From assembly GCA_025345505.1 (NCBI GenBank), contig JANVCC010000018.1, forward strand, positions 40,787,263 to 40,851,262: DNA of 64,000 nt, in the 5' to 3' direction. Source of the DNA: Todiramphus chloris collaris (taxonomy: Eukaryota; Chordata; Aves; Coraciiformes; Alcedinidae). The notes beneath the pieces were generated by a model. The model did no database searches. It was not told where the DNA came from and worked only from the letters and a program-made list of their open reading frames with translations. Below are positions 63,401 through 64,000 of this stretch, piece after piece (position 1 is the first letter of the stretch; each line of letters starts with the position of its first letter). The translations under genes and the position numbers were made by a program.

Positions 63401-64000
63401 GCTGAATGAATCAGTAGTTTGCCGATTAGAGAGCTCACCTGGAGTATGGGATCGCTGCCTTCTCAAGGGAACGTGTAAATAATCCAGAAAGGTTGGAACA
63501 GCTTCACCATGTAGAAATGGAAGTATTCCCCACCCTTTAACCAGCTGGTTTCAATTTACATAGTAGGTGATGGTTTATACCACTTTAGAAATGAGGGAAG
63601 GGAGAAAGAGGAGTGGGAATTGAATATCCCTTGCTATATTGTGTTTTCAAAAGGCAGAAATAGAGCCCTTCCACAGATCTGCAAGCCCAGAACTGGAAGC
63701 TGTTGTCTTCCTTTTTCTTTCCCACGGCCAGACATTGCTGTGATTTCCTTTTGAAAGGCACAGAGACTTGTTGGACACTTTCTTGAATGGCCTCAACTCA
63801 ATATATCTACAGAAAATTGTACAGTAAAAGTGACTGATCAGTGCACTGATGGACATTAATAAAACCAATAGTGGAGCAATACCAAAGCTGGGGCAAGGAG
63901 GCGGCTCAAAATCCCACCCAACAGTGGTGGAAAAGTCAAGGCCAGCAATTAGAGTAGCTCAGGCTGCCACAGAGGTATAGTCACATCGATTCAGCTTTGT

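Larger units (their letters stand above)
53186..64000. other. Unique DNA, candidate regulatory patches, no gene seen
   Basis: No mobile element or gene was recognised in 10.8 kb. Separately listed are a 26-bp duplication at 53864-53931, an inverted repeat at 54858-54883 and a site cluster at 57150-57480. A (CCTT)4 run lies at 58511-58526 and T-rich sequence at 59191-59214. A slightly GC-richer patch at 60480-60690 has no CpG-island character. Confidence 0.5.

Noticed and set aside
1-64000. CRISPR arrays, bacterial operons or other prokaryotic systems
   Set aside because: Low coding density, CR1 LINEs, LTR elements and microsatellites show this is vertebrate nuclear DNA.

Overview
The window looks like avian nuclear DNA. 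It is AT-rich and holds several CR1 LINE fragments with the bird-type ATTCTATGAT tail, solo LTRs starting TGTCCTGG or TGCTGGGG, and one env-less LTR retrovirus. A 10-base N gap inside a GATA microsatellite shows it is an assembled scaffold. I found no convincing host exon, tRNA, rRNA or CpG island. The unique DNA reads like a gene desert or a very long intron. Short open frames in it have no recognisable family signature and no supporting splice context.

Layout. Positions 1-8800 are unique DNA with a 55-bp CR1 tail beside a GATA microsatellite (2968-3139). A CR1 lies on the + strand at about 8809-9911. Positions 11024-13100 are a minus-strand solo LTR (target duplication GTCAC) split by a 5'-truncated CR1 (11471-about 12812). 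An unsplit LTR of the same family sits on the + strand at 20157-20839 (duplication ATCTG). Further CR1 pieces lie at about 27959-29035 (old, +), 31145-31342 (-), 38891-39410 (+), 40880-41353 (-, internally deleted) and 53136-53185 (-). A likely ancient MIR-type SINE remnant lies near 31822-31885.

The main element is an endogenous retrovirus at 42291-49376. It has two LTRs (459 and 468 bp), a 5-bp target duplication CTTAG, a primer-binding site resembling tRNA-Lys, a gag-protease-RT-RNase H-integrase order and no env. Its genes are broken by stops and frameshifts. Its integrase zinc-binding region is split by a 655-bp solo LTR of another family (47083-47737, duplication ACAGG). Between the primer-binding site and the recognisable gag lies an open frame predicted to make two membrane helices, which is unusual for a retrovirus and is the observation most worth following.

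The right third (49382-64000) is unique DNA. It contains a perfect inverted repeat carrying two TAATCC-type homeodomain sites (54858-54883) and a pair of E-box-like hairpins in a cluster of homeodomain-like sites (57150-57480). Both are candidates for conserved regulatory DNA, but this is inference only.
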